From Lentibacillus jeotgali (GTDB taxonomy: Bacteria > Bacillota > Bacilli > Bacillales > Amphibacillaceae), in assembly GCF_000224785.1 (NCBI RefSeq), contig NZ_AGAV01000012.1:22546-86545 (forward strand): a stretch of 64,000 bases of DNA, read 5' to 3'. Of the stretch, positions 9,084 through 17,844 are shown piece by piece (positions within the stretch are counted from its first letter, which is position 1; every line of letters begins with the position of its first letter). The notes beneath the pieces are model-generated. The model was not told the DNA's origin, searched no databases, and was given only the letters and a program-made list of their open reading frames with translations. Both the position numbers and the translations under genes were made by a program.

Positions 9084-9340
9084 TTAGAAAAATTGGGGTA
9101 ATTTAGTGTACGAAGTGAAGAGGTCTATCACATTTTGTTCATAGGAATGAAAGTTTTTTGATAATTCTATTGTTAACGATTGACTATTTTCAATCAAACA
9201 GATATAATTGCGCATTGGTAAGGTAATTTACTTGACAGTATCCTGGATCAATCAGGTACAGCCAGTTTAATTACGCATAACTTAGGTTTTCTGCAGGAAT
9301 ACGCCTGTTTCTGAATTTTATCATAATTTTGTCAAGTTTA
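9084..9340 (+). other. non-coding gap between topA and xerC
   Basis: No open reading frame with a plausible start was found, and no recognisable remnant of trmFO. The stretch is AT-rich. It holds a strong promoter (9180-9208) and a hairpin GTA-T-CCTG / CAGG-TAC (9238-9259) downstream of it. It may be a long 5' leader of the xerC operon or a small RNA. Confidence 0.5.
9180..9208 (+). promoter_or_regulatory. strong sigma-A promoter far upstream of xerC
   Basis: TTGACT (9180-9185), 17 bases, perfect TATAAT (9203-9208). The next coding start is about 190 bases away, so the transcript would carry a long leader or be a separate RNA. Confidence 0.65.
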
Positions 9341-9369
9341 TTGCATTCAGACAATTTATGTGGTATGCT
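9341..9369 (+). promoter_or_regulatory. promoter for xerC-hslVU-codY
   Basis: TTGCAT (9341-9346), 17 bases, extended -10 TGG-TATGCT (9361-9369). It overlaps an in-frame ATG at 9358, which argues that this ATG is not the xerC start. Confidence 0.6.
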
Positions 9370-9396
9370 TTATTCGCTGTGAAGCGGGGTGTAAGT

Positions 9397-10305
9397 TTGA
9401 ATATCTTTACAGAGCTTAGTAAAGCATTTAAAGAGTATTTACAAATTGAAAAGAATGCTTCACCATTTACCATTAAATATTATATGGAAGATTTGCATCG
9501 TTTTTTTGCTTTTTTGGATGAAGAAGCGGTCAGCCGCCTTGAGGATGTTGATCATCAGCTGATTCGCATATACCTTACAAGGCTTTATGACAATAAGTTG
9601 GGGCGAAGATCTGTGTCCCGAAAGGTATCCAGCCTTAAAAGCTTTTATCGCTACCTCGAGCGTCATAATCATGTGGAAGATAACCCGTTCATCTACGTAA
9701 GTCTTCCAAAAATCGAAAAGTCTATACCGGGATTTTTATACATGGAAGAACTGGAAAAACTGTTTGAAGTAAATGATTTAACTGATCCACTGGGGCAGCG
9801 CAACCAAGCATTGATTGAAACGCTTTATGCGACTGGCATACGTGTCAGCGAATGCCGGAGAATGAAGCTTTCGGATATTGATTTCACCATCGGTACTATG
9901 TTCATTAAAGGCAAAGGGAATAAAGAACGGTATATGCCTTTCGGCCGTTTTGCCGAAATTGCCTTGGAAACATACATAAATGATGGGAGAGAAACATTGC
10001 TGAAAAAGTCCGGTTCTGCTTCGGATGCTGTCTTTCTGAATGCAAGAGGCGGTCCGCTGACTGCCAGGGGAATCAGTACAATTTTGGATAAAATGGTCAA
10101 AAAGGCCGCTATGACCGTTCATGTACACCCACATAAATTACGTCATACATTTGCAACCCATATGTTAAATGAGGGTGCTGACCTTCGAACGGTTCAGGAG
10201 TTGCTTGGGCATGAGAATTTATCATCGACCCAGATATATACCCATGTAACCAAGGATCGTCTGCGTCAGGTATACATGAATAGTCATCCGAGAGCAAAAG
10301 GATAA
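9397..10305 (+). CDS. xerC: tyrosine recombinase XerC (CodV)
   Basis: XerC and its partner XerD resolve chromosome dimers at dif sites. The N-terminal core-binding domain covers about residues 1-85. The C-terminal catalytic domain shows the Arg of GIRVSECRR, the Lys of KGKGNKERY, the HPHKLRHTFATH box, a second His in LLGHENLSS and the nucleophile Tyr in STQIYTH. I start at TTG 9397, five bases after GGGGTG, giving 302 residues as in B. subtilis CodV (304). An ATG at 9358 falls inside the promoter. It heads the conserved xerC-hslV-hslU-codY operon. Confidence 0.95.
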   Translation: MNIFTELSKAFKEYLQIEKNASPFTIKYYMEDLHRFFAFLDEEAVSRLEDVDHQLIRIYLTRLYDNKLGRRSVSRKVSSLKSFYRYLERHNHVEDNPFIYVSLPKIEKSIPGFLYMEELEKLFEVNDLTDPLGQRNQALIETLYATGIRVSECRRMKLSDIDFTIGTMFIKGKGNKERYMPFGRFAEIALETYINDGRETLLKKSGSASDAVFLNARGGPLTARGISTILDKMVKKAAMTVHVHPHKLRHTFATHMLNEGADLRTVQELLGHENLSSTQIYTHVTKDRLRQVYMNSHPRAKG

Positions 10306-10329
10306 TCTTCTCAGGAAGAGGTGATAAAT

Positions 10330-10875
10330 GTGGCAGCTGAGATGCATGCGACAACAATCTTCGCTGTAAAGCATAATGGTCAGTGCGCAATGAGTGGTGA
10401 CGGGCAAGTTACATTGGGTAATGCCGTTGTCATGAAACATAAAGCACAAAAGGTCCGTACCTTGTATAAGGGGCAGGTTCTTGCGGGATTTGCAGGGTCT
10501 GTAGCTGATGCATTTACTTTATTTGAAAAATTTGAAGGGAAACTGGAAGCATTTGATGGTAACCTCGCCAGAGCTGCAGTGGAATTGGCAAAAGAATGGC
10601 GCAGTGACAAAGTCCTTCGCAGGCTGGAAGCTATGCTCATCGTTATGAACAAGGAAAAAATGTTTCTTGTGTCGGGAACCGGTGAGGTTATTGAGCCTGA
10701 TGATGGAATTCTTGCAATTGGTTCAGGCGGGAACTATGCATTGAGTGCCGGCAGGGCATTAGTCAGACACGGGAGCGGGCTTTCAGCTAAGGAAATTGCC
10801 CAAAGAGCTCTTGAGATTGCCGGCGAAATATGTATCTATACAAATGACTATATCACTCTGGAGGTACTTGATTAA
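10330..10875 (+). CDS. hslV: ATP-dependent protease subunit HslV (ClpQ/CodW)
   Basis: HslV is the proteolytic ring of the HslUV protease. The GTG at 10330 lies seven bases after AGGAAGAGGTG and gives 181 residues, the B. subtilis length. Typical stretches are [28 protein letters not shown] and AIGSGGNYA. The family nucleophile aligns with the first Thr of TTIFAV, but a seven-residue extension (MAAEMHA) precedes it. From memory, B. subtilis CodW has a similar extension and is reported to use an N-terminal Ser; here no Ser follows the initiator Met. Other starts (GTG 10321, ATG 10342) are possible. Confidence 0.95.
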   Translation: MAAEMHATTIFAVKHNGQCAMSGDGQVTLGNAVVMKHKAQKVRTLYKGQVLAGFAGSVADAFTLFEKFEGKLEAFDGNLARAAVELAKEWRSDKVLRRLEAMLIVMNKEKMFLVSGTGEVIEPDDGILAIGSGGNYALSAGRALVRHGSGLSAKEIAQRALEIAGEICIYTNDYITLEVLD

Positions 10876-10892
10876 TAAGGAGGCCTTTGTTA

Positions 10893-12290
10893 ATGGGGAT
10901 TGATTATACTCCCAAACAAATCGTGGAGCAGCTGGATCACTATATAGTAGGTCAGTCGGAGGCCAAAAAATCAGTTGCCGTGGCGTTGAGAAACCGATAC
11001 CGCCGGATGAAGCTTGACGAAAAAATCAAAGATGAGATCGTACCGAAAAATATTTTGATGATCGGCCCTACCGGGGTCGGGAAAACTGAGATTGCGCGAC
11101 GGCTGGCAAGTATGGTTAGTGCGCCTTTTGTAAAAGTTGAAGCGACCAAATTTACTGAGGTTGGCTACGTTGGCCGTGATGTTGAATCAATGGTACGTGA
11201 TTTGGTGGAAATGTCTTTGCGTATGGTCAAGGAAGAAAAAATGAGTGAAGTAAAAGATCGTGCGGAAGGTGAAGCAAATAAAAGACTTGTCGAACTGCTT
11301 GTGCCACAGGAAAAAAAACAAAACAATATGAAAAACCCGTTTGAAATGTTGTTTTCGGCGCAGGAAGATACTGATGACGATTCTGAATCGGCACCAAAAG
11401 ACGATGAAATCAGAAATAAGCGGAAGCGGGTAGAACACCAGCTAGCGTTGGGGGAATTAGAAGATCGGATTGTAACGGTTGAGATTGAGGAATTGCCGCC
11501 GTCGATGTTTGACATGCTCCAGGGTTCAGGAATGGAACAAATGGGTATGAATATGCAGGATGCGCTTGGCCAGTTCATGCCGAAAAAGAAGAAGACACGA
11601 AAACTTCCTGTATCTGAAGCGAGAAAAGTACTGACAACCCAGGAAGCCCAAAAGCTTGTTGATATGGAAGAAGCAGCGCAGGAGGCAATCAACCGTGCTG
11701 AGCAGTCCGGGATATTATTTATTGACGAGATTGATAAAGTCACCGGAGAACAAGGCGGCAGTTCAGCAAATGTATCACGTGAAGGCGTACAGCGTGATAT
11801 ATTGCCGATTGTTGAAGGATCCACGGTTGTTACAAAGCATGGACCCGTCAAGACGAACCATATGCTGTTTATTGCAGCGGGTGCATTCCATACAGCAAAA
11901 CCATCCGATTTGATACCGGAACTCCAGGGGCGATTCCCAATCCGTGTTGAGCTGGAGAAGCTGGTTGTTGAAGATTTTAAACGGATTTTAAAGGAGCCAT
12001 CCAATGCCTTATTGAAACAATATTCAGCATTATTAAAAACAGAAGGTATAAACGTTGTGTTTACAGACCAAGCTGTAAATAGATTGGCAGAAATTGCCTT
12101 TCAGGTTAATCAGGAAACGGATAACATTGGTGCAAGAAGACTCCATACGATACTTGAAAAGCTTCTTGAAGACTTATCGTTTGAAGCCCCTGACATTAAC
12201 ATGGATACGGTTGAGATTACGGATGGCTATGTGGACGAAAAACTAAGCAACATCATAAAAAATAAAGATCTAAGTCAATTTATTCTTTAA
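10893..12290 (+). CDS. hslU: ATPase subunit HslU (ClpY) of the HslUV protease
   Basis: HslU unfolds substrates and feeds them to HslV. It is an AAA+ ATPase with Walker [10 protein letters not shown] (residue 58) and Walker B ILFIDEID (near 270). The intermediate domain between them (about 110-230) is charged and variable, as in the family. The C-terminus ends SQFIL, the tail type that docks in HslV. I use the ATG at 10893, nine bases after AAGGAGG; a TTG six bases earlier would be too close to it. hslV ends 17 bases upstream. The gene is 465 residues, close to B. subtilis ClpY (467). Confidence 0.97.
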   Translation: MGIDYTPKQIVEQLDHYIVGQSEAKKSVAVALRNRYRRMKLDEKIKDEIVPKNILMIGPTGVGKTEIARRLASMVSAPFVKVEATKFTEVGYVGRDVESMVRDLVEMSLRMVKEEKMSEVKDRAEGEANKRLVELLVPQEKKQNNMKNPFEMLFSAQEDTDDDSESAPKDDEIRNKRKRVEHQLALGELEDRIVTVEIEELPPSMFDMLQGSGMEQMGMNMQDALGQFMPKKKKTRKLPVSEARKVLTTQEAQKLVDMEEAAQEAINRAEQSGILFIDEIDKVTGEQGGSSANVSREGVQRDILPIVEGSTVVTKHGPVKTNHMLFIAAGAFHTAKPSDLIPELQGRFPIRVELEKLVVEDFKRILKEPSNALLKQYSALLKTEGINVVFTDQAVNRLAEIAFQVNQETDNIGARRLHTILEKLLEDLSFEAPDINMDTVEITDGYVDEKLSNIIKNKDLSQFIL

Positions 12291-12313
12291 GTGTATGAAA
12301 TGGAGGAACTAAA

Positions 12314-13093
12314 ATGGAACTTTTGGAACGCGCAAGAAAAATTAATGCAATGCTGCAGAAAACAACGGGCAAATCGGTGAACTTCAACGATATGTCTGCC
12401 ACACTCAGAGATGTCATCAAAGGAAATATCTTCATAGTCAGCAGACGAGGTAAGCTGTTGGGTTACGCGATTAATCAGGAAATTGAAAATGAGCGAATGA
12501 AATCGATGCTCGAAGAAAGACAATTCCCTGAAGAGTATACACATGGCTTGTTCAATATCTATGAAACAACTGCAAACTTGGATATTGACAGCCCGTTCAC
12601 AGCGTTCCCGGTAGAAAATCGTGAGTTATTCAAGAGTGGCTTGACTACTATTGTCCCAATAATTGGCGGCGGTGAACGGCTGGGAACTCTTGTGTTAAGC
12701 AGGCTCTCAGATAGTTTCGGTGAAGACGATTTGCTTCTCGGTGAATACGGTGCGACTGTTGTCGGAATGGAAATCCTGCATGAAAAAACAGAAGAAATTG
12801 AAGTCGAAGCCAGGAGTAAGGCTGTTGTACAAATGGCAATCAGCTCACTATCATACAGTGAACTGGAAGCAATCGATCATATCTTTGAAGAACTTAACGG
12901 GTCCGAAGGCTTGCTTGTTGCCAGTAAGATAGCCGACAGAGTCGGGATCACCAGATCGGTTATCGTTAACGCCCTAAGAAAACTTGAGAGTGCCGGCGTT
13001 ATTGAATCCCGTTCACTTGGTATGAAAGGAACGTATATCAAAGTACTAAATGATAAGTTCCTTGTTGAATTGGAAAAGCTTCGTTCCAGATAA
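12314..13093 (+). CDS. codY: GTP- and branched-chain-amino-acid-sensing repressor CodY
   Basis: CodY represses nutrient-limitation genes while GTP and isoleucine, leucine or valine are plentiful. The 259-residue protein has the N-terminal GAF domain (about 1-155), then a linker helix and a winged helix-turn-helix with [21 protein letters not shown] (starting near 203), the most conserved CodY segment. It is the last gene of the xerC operon and ends at a strong terminator. In B. subtilis the flagellar/chemotaxis operon follows; here rpsB does. Confidence 0.98.
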   Translation: MELLERARKINAMLQKTTGKSVNFNDMSATLRDVIKGNIFIVSRRGKLLGYAINQEIENERMKSMLEERQFPEEYTHGLFNIYETTANLDIDSPFTAFPVENRELFKSGLTTIVPIIGGGERLGTLVLSRLSDSFGEDDLLLGEYGATVVGMEILHEKTEEIEVEARSKAVVQMAISSLSYSELEAIDHIFEELNGSEGLLVASKIADRVGITRSVIVNALRKLESAGVIESRSLGMKGTYIKVLNDKFLVELEKLRSR

Positions 13094-13103
13094 GAGTTCT
13101 TTA

Positions 13104-13131
13104 AACGGTTATCACACGATAACCGTTTTTT
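13104..13131 (+). terminator. terminator after codY
   Basis: Perfect 10-bp stem AACGGTTATC / GATAACCGTT with the loop ACAC, then a T-run. Confidence 0.93.
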
Positions 13132-13212
13132 AGAGAGCTGAGACATATCAATAATGTCTTGCCCCCATGAGTGTAACTAAGATTTTTAAATTAAGAGAGC
13201 CTAAATGTATGA

Positions 13213-13249
13213 CCAGGCGCAGCTCATACGCCGACTGAACTGCACCTGG
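13213..13249 (+). repeat. inverted repeat in the codY-rpsB gap
   Basis: CCAGGCGCAG (13213-13222) and CTGCACCTGG (13240-13249) pair at 9 of 10 positions around a 17-base loop. There is no T-run, so it is not a terminator. It could be a degenerate dispersed repeat or part of the rpsB upstream region. Nothing else was recognised in the 13132-13298 stretch. Confidence 0.4.
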
Positions 13250-13298
13250 ACGTGCCAGAGCTGATTTTAAAAAATGACAAGAAACCGCATAATAATCC

Positions 13299-13327
13299 TT
13301 GATTGGTCATGATTGTTATGATATATT
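13299..13327 (+). promoter_or_regulatory. candidate promoter for rpsB-tsf
   Basis: TTGATT (13299-13304), 17 bases, TATATT (13322-13327). A second possible -10 (TGTAATACT) follows at about 13338. Either would give a leader of more than 100 bases before rpsB. Confidence 0.45.
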
Positions 13328-13388
13328 TACTTTTGGTGTAATACTGTGTTCACAATTGGACGTGGACATAAATACACACGCTCAGTTA

Positions 13389-13431
13389 TTTGCATGCTGG
13401 GTGCCATTTTTAGGAATGGTCTTTATGCAAA
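13389..13431 (+). promoter_or_regulatory. nested stem-loop in the rpsB leader
   Basis: TTTGCAT (13389-13395) pairs with ATGCAAA (13425-13431), and inside it CCATT (13404-13408) pairs with AATGG (13415-13419). It ends 43 bases before the rpsB start. It may be a binding site for S2 in autoregulation, a role that is inferred only from its position. Confidence 0.4.
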
Positions 13432-13474
13432 GATGATCTGAAGCGGAGGAAAAAACCATTAGGAGGAATTTTTA

Positions 13475-14242
13475 ATGTCAGTAATTTCTATGAAGCAATT
13501 GCTGGAAGCTGGTGTACATTTTGGACATCAGACACGCCGTTGGAATCCAAAGATGAAAAAATACATCTTTACAGAACGTAACGGGATTTATATCATTGAC
13601 CTGCAAAAAACGGTCAAGAAAGTTGACGAAGCGTATAATTATGTAAAAGACATTGCTGCAAATGGCGGCTCAGTTCTTTTCGTAGGTACAAAGAAACAGG
13701 CGCAGGATTCTGTTCGCGATGAAGCAACCCGTTCCGGTATGTTTTATGTGAACCAGCGCTGGCTGGGCGGAACGTTGACGAACTTTCAGACGATCCGAAA
13801 GCGTATCAACCGCTTGAAGGATATTGAACGAATGGAAGAGGATGGCACTTTCGATGTGCTTCCTAAAAAAGAAGTTGTCGGCCTGATGAAAGAAAAAGAC
13901 CGTCTTGTTAAGTTTTTAGGCGGAATCAAAGAAATGAACAAGCTTCCGGACGCTATGTTTGTGATCGATCCACGCAAAGAGCGTATTGCAATTGCCGAAG
14001 CACATAAATTGAATATCCCGATTATCGCAATGGTTGATACAAATTGCGATCCAGATGAAATTGATTTTGTGATTCCGGCAAATGATGATGCAATTCGTGC
14101 TGTGAAGCTGATGACTTCCAAAATGGCAGATGCTATTCTAGAAGTAAAACAAGGCGAAGAAACAGAAGAAGTGCAAACCGAAGAAGCACAGTCTGAAGAA
14201 GAGGAAGCAGTTACCGCAGAAACTGAAACAAATAAAGAATAG
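13475..14242 (+). CDS. rpsB: 30S ribosomal protein S2
   Basis: S2 binds late in 30S assembly near the mRNA exit side. The protein begins with [26 protein letters not shown], a near-invariant S2 start, and contains the coiled-coil middle region typical of the family. The last 25 residues (from about 230) are an acidic Glu/Thr-rich tail seen in Bacillus S2. The ATG follows TTAGGAGGA. tsf follows after a terminator-like hairpin, the classic rpsB-tsf arrangement, so tsf expression probably depends partly on read-through. Confidence 0.98.
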   Translation: MSVISMKQLLEAGVHFGHQTRRWNPKMKKYIFTERNGIYIIDLQKTVKKVDEAYNYVKDIAANGGSVLFVGTKKQAQDSVRDEATRSGMFYVNQRWLGGTLTNFQTIRKRINRLKDIERMEEDGTFDVLPKKEVVGLMKEKDRLVKFLGGIKEMNKLPDAMFVIDPRKERIAIAEAHKLNIPIIAMVDTNCDPDEIDFVIPANDDAIRAVKLMTSKMADAILEVKQGEETEEVQTEEAQSEEEEAVTAETETNKE

Positions 14243-14257
14243 CAATGTAAAAAGGAC

Positions 14258-14295
14258 AGGTGATAAGGGGATAGAGCCTTTTATCACCTTTTTTT
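14258..14295 (+). terminator. terminator or attenuator between rpsB and tsf
   Basis: AGGTGATAA (14258-14266) pairs with TTATCACCT (14281-14289), extended by GGGG against CCTT through wobble pairs, then a T-run. Partial read-through would set the S2 to EF-Ts ratio. Confidence 0.8.
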
Positions 14296-14333
14296 CAAGG
14301 AAATAAATAATTGAATATCAAGGAGGAGTTATT

Positions 14334-15218
14334 ATGGCGATTACGGCAAAATTAGTTAAAGACCTTCGTGAGAAAACCGGTGCTGGAATGATGGATTGTA
14401 AAAAAGCCCTTCAGGAAACTGACGGTGATATGGATAAGGCAATTGAATTCCTGCGTGAAAAAGGAATGGCGAAAGCCGCGAAAAAAGCAGATCGTATTGC
14501 TGCTGAAGGTTTAGCGCACATTGAGCTTAACGAGAATACAGCAGTGCTTTTGGAAGTCAACTGTGAAACTGACTTTGTCACTAAAAATGAACAGTTCAAG
14601 GAATTGCTGTCGGAACTTGGCAAACACATTGCCAAACAAAAACCAGAAACAGTTGAAGAAGCCCTCAGTCAGGAACTTCATGGTGATGGCGAGATAGTCG
14701 AAAAATATATTAATGCGACTGTCGGTAAAATCGGTGAGAAAATTTCACTTCGTCGTTTCTCTTTAATGGAAAAAACAGATAATGATGCATTTGGCGCATA
14801 TCTTCATATGGGTGGTGCAATCGGTGTTCTGACACTGCTTGAAGGCACTACGGACGAAGAGCTTGCTAAAGACATTGCCATGCATACTGCCGCGGTAAGC
14901 CCGCGCTATGTTTCAAGAGATGATGTTCCGGAGCAAGAAGTCAACAGCGAACGCGAAGTACTGAAGACTCAGGCATTGAATGAAGGCAAGCCTGAGCATA
15001 TCGTTGAGAAAATGGTCGAGGGCCGTCTTAGCAAGTTCTTTGAAGAGATTTGCCTCCTGGAACAAAACTTTGTAAAGGATCCGGATCAGAAAGTGAAAAA
15101 ATATGTATCTGATAAAGGTGCATCAGTCAAAACGTTCACCCGCTATGCAGTAGGTGAAGGTATGGAAAAACGCGAAGAAAACTTTGCTGAAGAAGTCAAG
15201 AACCAAATGAAAAAATAG
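14334..15218 (+). CDS. tsf: translation elongation factor Ts
   Basis: EF-Ts exchanges GDP for GTP on EF-Tu. The N-terminal UBA-like domain includes [16 protein letters not shown], and the EF-Tu-contacting TDFV motif is in [13 protein letters not shown] (near residue 80). At 294 residues it is the normal Bacillus length. The ATG follows AAGGAGGAG. The position after rpsB and before pyrH is conserved. Confidence 0.98.
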   Translation: MAITAKLVKDLREKTGAGMMDCKKALQETDGDMDKAIEFLREKGMAKAAKKADRIAAEGLAHIELNENTAVLLEVNCETDFVTKNEQFKELLSELGKHIAKQKPETVEEALSQELHGDGEIVEKYINATVGKIGEKISLRRFSLMEKTDNDAFGAYLHMGGAIGVLTLLEGTTDEELAKDIAMHTAAVSPRYVSRDDVPEQEVNSEREVLKTQALNEGKPEHIVEKMVEGRLSKFFEEICLLEQNFVKDPDQKVKKYVSDKGASVKTFTRYAVGEGMEKREENFAEEVKNQMKK

Positions 15219-15340
15219 TGAATCAGAAACGGAATGGGGGAACACGGTATGGTGGTTCCCTATTTCGCTAATACATGAGAATTACAGCGACAAGACCTTT
15301 ATTGATACTTAATAACACTATAATCCCGATGGAGGTAATC

Positions 15341-16063
15341 ATGACAACAGCTCGATACCGTAGAATTGTGTTAAAATTAAGTGGTGAAGCATTAAGCGGT
15401 GACCAGAGCTATGGCATTGAACCACAGGTGATCCAATCGGTTGCATCTCAGATTAAAGAGGTTGCTGAATTGGGTGTGGAAGTAGCTGTAGTCGTTGGCG
15501 GCGGTAATATCTGGCGCGGCAAAGTCGGAAGTGAAATGGGGATGGATCGTGCCACAGCTGACTACATGGGCATGCTAGCTACCATTATGAACTCCCTTGC
15601 ACTTCAGGATAGTCTAGAGAATAACGGTATTCCGACACGTGTTCAAACATCGATTGAAATGCGCCAGGTGGCGGAACCTTATATAAGGAGAAAAGCAATA
15701 CGCCATCTTGAAAAGAAGCGTGTTGTCATTTTTGCTGCCGGAACAGGAAACCCTTATTTTTCAACTGATACAACAGCGGCATTACGGGCTGCTGAAATTG
15801 AGGCTGAAGTCATTCTAATGGCTAAAAATAACGTTGATGGTGTGTATTCCGACGATCCGAAAGTTAATAAAGCCGCGGAAAAATATACAAAGATTTCGTA
15901 TATGGAGATGCTGAGTGAAGGCCTTGCGGTTATGGACTCAACCGCGTCATCATTGTGTATGGATAATGATATTCAATTAATCGTTTTCTCCATCACTGAA
16001 GAAGGAAATATTAAACGTGTCGTTCAAGGCGAACCAATTGGTACAACAATAAAGGGGGACTGA
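15341..16063 (+). CDS. pyrH: UMP kinase
   Basis: PyrH phosphorylates UMP to UDP in pyrimidine nucleotide synthesis. It belongs to the amino acid kinase fold, with [12 protein letters not shown] at the start, the nucleotide loop [11 protein letters not shown], and [19 protein letters not shown]. The frame is open from 15275, but the ATG at 15341 follows GATGGAGGT and gives the standard 240 residues; the upstream extension has no family similarity. frr starts three bases after the stop, so the two genes are probably translationally linked. Confidence 0.97.
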   Translation: MTTARYRRIVLKLSGEALSGDQSYGIEPQVIQSVASQIKEVAELGVEVAVVVGGGNIWRGKVGSEMGMDRATADYMGMLATIMNSLALQDSLENNGIPTRVQTSIEMRQVAEPYIRRKAIRHLEKKRVVIFAAGTGNPYFSTDTTAALRAAEIEAEVILMAKNNVDGVYSDDPKVNKAAEKYTKISYMEMLSEGLAVMDSTASSLCMDNDIQLIVFSITEEGNIKRVVQGEPIGTTIKGD

Positions 16064-16065
16064 TC

Positions 16066-16623
16066 ATGTCCGATCAAATAATCAAGGATACACGTAGTAA
16101 AATGGAGCAGGCTGTGCAGGCTTTTTCTAAAAATCTGGCAACAATACGCGCAGGACGGGCAAACCCGGCAATCCTGGACAGTGTTATTGTCGATTATTAT
16201 GGGGCCGCAACACCGCTGAACCAGCTGGCAACGATTTCTGCACCGGAAGCAAGGCTTCTGGTTATTACACCATTTGACAAATCGTCAGTGAGTAATATTG
16301 AAAAAGCAATCCAAAAAGCTGATTTAGGCTTATCTCCGTCCAGTGACGGCAATGTGATTCGGATTAACATTCCCGCACTGACGGAAGAACGCCGGAAAGA
16401 TTTGGTGAAAGTGGTCGGAAAGTACGCAGAAGAAGCACGTGTGCAGGTGAGAAATGTCCGGCGTGAAGCCAATGATCAACTGAAGAAACTAGAGAAGAAT
16501 GGCGATCTGACAGAAGATGATCTAAAAAAACAACAAGAAAATGTTCAAAAAGAAACAGATAAACAAATTAATAAAATTGATGAGTACGTTAAAAACAAAG
16601 AAAAGGAAATATTGGAAGTCTAA
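16066..16623 (+). CDS. frr: ribosome recycling factor
   Basis: RRF splits the post-termination ribosome together with EF-G. The 185-residue protein shows the conserved [17 protein letters not shown] near residue 26, then [17 protein letters not shown] (starting near 108). The two-domain, long three-helix-bundle shape is implied by the heptad-rich C-terminus. GGGGGACTGATC precedes the ATG. A strong terminator follows, ending the tsf/pyrH/frr unit before uppS. Confidence 0.97.
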   Translation: MSDQIIKDTRSKMEQAVQAFSKNLATIRAGRANPAILDSVIVDYYGAATPLNQLATISAPEARLLVITPFDKSSVSNIEKAIQKADLGLSPSSDGNVIRINIPALTEERRKDLVKVVGKYAEEARVQVRNVRREANDQLKKLEKNGDLTEDDLKKQQENVQKETDKQINKIDEYVKNKEKEILEV

Positions 16624-16654
16624 GGATGAAGGTTTAGTCAAATAAGCTGCTGTG

Positions 16655-16682
16655 GCCCTCTTGTCTAAGAGGGCTTTTGTTT
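16655..16682 (+). terminator. terminator after frr
   Basis: Perfect 8-bp stem GCCCTCTT / AAGAGGGC with the loop GTCT, then TTTTGTTT. Confidence 0.9.
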
Positions 16683-16822
16683 CCACCGGCATAAAATCGT
16701 CCGGATGTGAAGAACTTGAATCCGGGAGTTCCTTAAAGTACAGGAAAAACACAGGCTTGGCACTGTTACGCCGGGTTTTTCTTATATTTTAAGGAATTCA
16801 TGATAAAATTTACGGATTAAAG

Positions 16823-16831
16823 TGATATAAT
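16823..16831 (+). promoter_or_regulatory. extended -10 promoter for uppS
   Basis: TGATATAAT with a perfect TATAAT at 16826-16831. No convincing -35 box. The leader to uppS would be about 230 bases. Confidence 0.5.
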
Positions 16832-16963
16832 GGTAATTCAACATAATAGGATAATAATATCGTGGATTATTTTTATCCCGCATATAACTGGCAGTAAGCC
16901 CCCTACTTCAAGACGATGAGGTGAAACCAAAGGGGATAAAGGGGGGGCAGTTGTCAGTAAATG

Positions 16964-17024
16964 CCCGATTCTGTTCAACTAACAATCGTGGGGGTAAAGA
17001 ACCTCTTGCTGATTGAAGGTTCAC
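16964..17024 (+). repeat. CCCGATTCTG palindromic repeat, copy A (degenerate)
   Basis: It shares CCCGATTCTGTTCAACTAAC and the following AATC with copies at 46740 and 48132. The right arm keeps GATTG and TTCAC, but the inner stem has decayed to a weak pairing. Confidence 0.8.
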
Positions 17025-17067
17025 TTTATGATATACAGGCTTCATCAACGATATCGGAGGACAAATT

Positions 17068-17829
17068 ATGCCAATGAAACTTCCCTTTTTTAAAAATAAA
17101 AAAACAAAGGTGAAAGAAGAAACGGAACTTGATAATATACCAGAACATGTAGCCATTATAATGGACGGCAATGGACGATGGGCAAAAAAACGCGGACTCC
17201 CCCGGATTGCTGGTCATAAAGAAGGCATGGAGGTTGTTAAAAGAATCGTTAAGACGGCTGTAAACTGTCATGTTGAGGTCCTGACGTTATACGCCTTTTC
17301 AACAGAAAATTGGCGCCGTCCAAAATCAGAAGTCGATTACCTTTTAGGTCTGCCCAAAGAATTTTTACATATTTACTTGCCTGAGCTGATTGAAAACAAT
17401 GTCAAAATAGATACCATCGGGGATTTTGATGTACTCCCCGATCACACAAAGAAAGCAGTCCGCTATGCTAAAGAACAGACAAAAGATAATGATGGATTAT
17501 TATTAAATTTTGCTTTAAACTATGGTAGTAGATTTGAAATTATACAAGCTATCAGGCAAATTATAACAGACATTGACAGTTCTGATCTTTCACTAGATAA
17601 ACTTGATGAACATATATTTTCGGAGTACCTCTATACAACCGGATTATCGGATCCTGATTTATTAATTCGGACGAGCGGCGAACAGCGGTTAAGCAATTTT
17701 CTGCTCTGGCAGCTTGCTTATACGGAATTCTGGTTTACGGATGTGTTATGGCCTGATTTTACAGATGAGAAATTTAAAGAGGCATTGCATGATTACCAGC
17801 AGAGGAAACGCCGTTATGGAGGCGTATAA
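17068..17829 (+). CDS. uppS: undecaprenyl diphosphate synthase
   Basis: UppS is a cis-prenyltransferase that makes the C55 lipid carrier for cell wall synthesis. The catalytic Asp33 lies in AIIMDGNGRWAKKRG, and the family blocks TLYAFSTENWRRP and LIRTSGEQRLSNFLLWQ are present. At 253 residues it is of normal size, with a lysine-rich N-terminal extension before the core. The ATG follows CGGAGGAC. cdsA starts 15 bases downstream. Confidence 0.97.
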   Translation: MPMKLPFFKNKKTKVKEETELDNIPEHVAIIMDGNGRWAKKRGLPRIAGHKEGMEVVKRIVKTAVNCHVEVLTLYAFSTENWRRPKSEVDYLLGLPKEFLHIYLPELIENNVKIDTIGDFDVLPDHTKKAVRYAKEQTKDNDGLLLNFALNYGSRFEIIQAIRQIITDIDSSDLSLDKLDEHIFSEYLYTTGLSDPDLLIRTSGEQRLSNFLLWQLAYTEFWFTDVLWPDFTDEKFKEALHDYQQRKRRYGGV

Positions 17830-17844
17830 GGTGTTGAACGAGCT

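Larger units (their letters stand above)
16683..17067 (+). other. long non-coding gap before uppS
   Basis: No gene was found. The gap contains a candidate extended -10 promoter (16823-16831), a G-run that could pair with an upstream C-run (GCCCCCTACTT near 16896 with the GGGGGGG near 16941), and a degenerate copy of the CCCGATTCTG repeat (16964-17024). The uppS ribosome binding site (CGGAGGAC) lies at its end. Confidence 0.5.

Noticed and set aside
11165..12004. 279-codon open frame on the minus strand opposite hslU
   Set aside because: Ser-rich translation without family features, no ribosome binding site, lies fully inside a highly conserved gene.
16683..17067. Riboswitch before uppS
   Set aside because: The G-rich and repeat-derived segments do not match any riboswitch I recognise; a repeat copy explains part of it.
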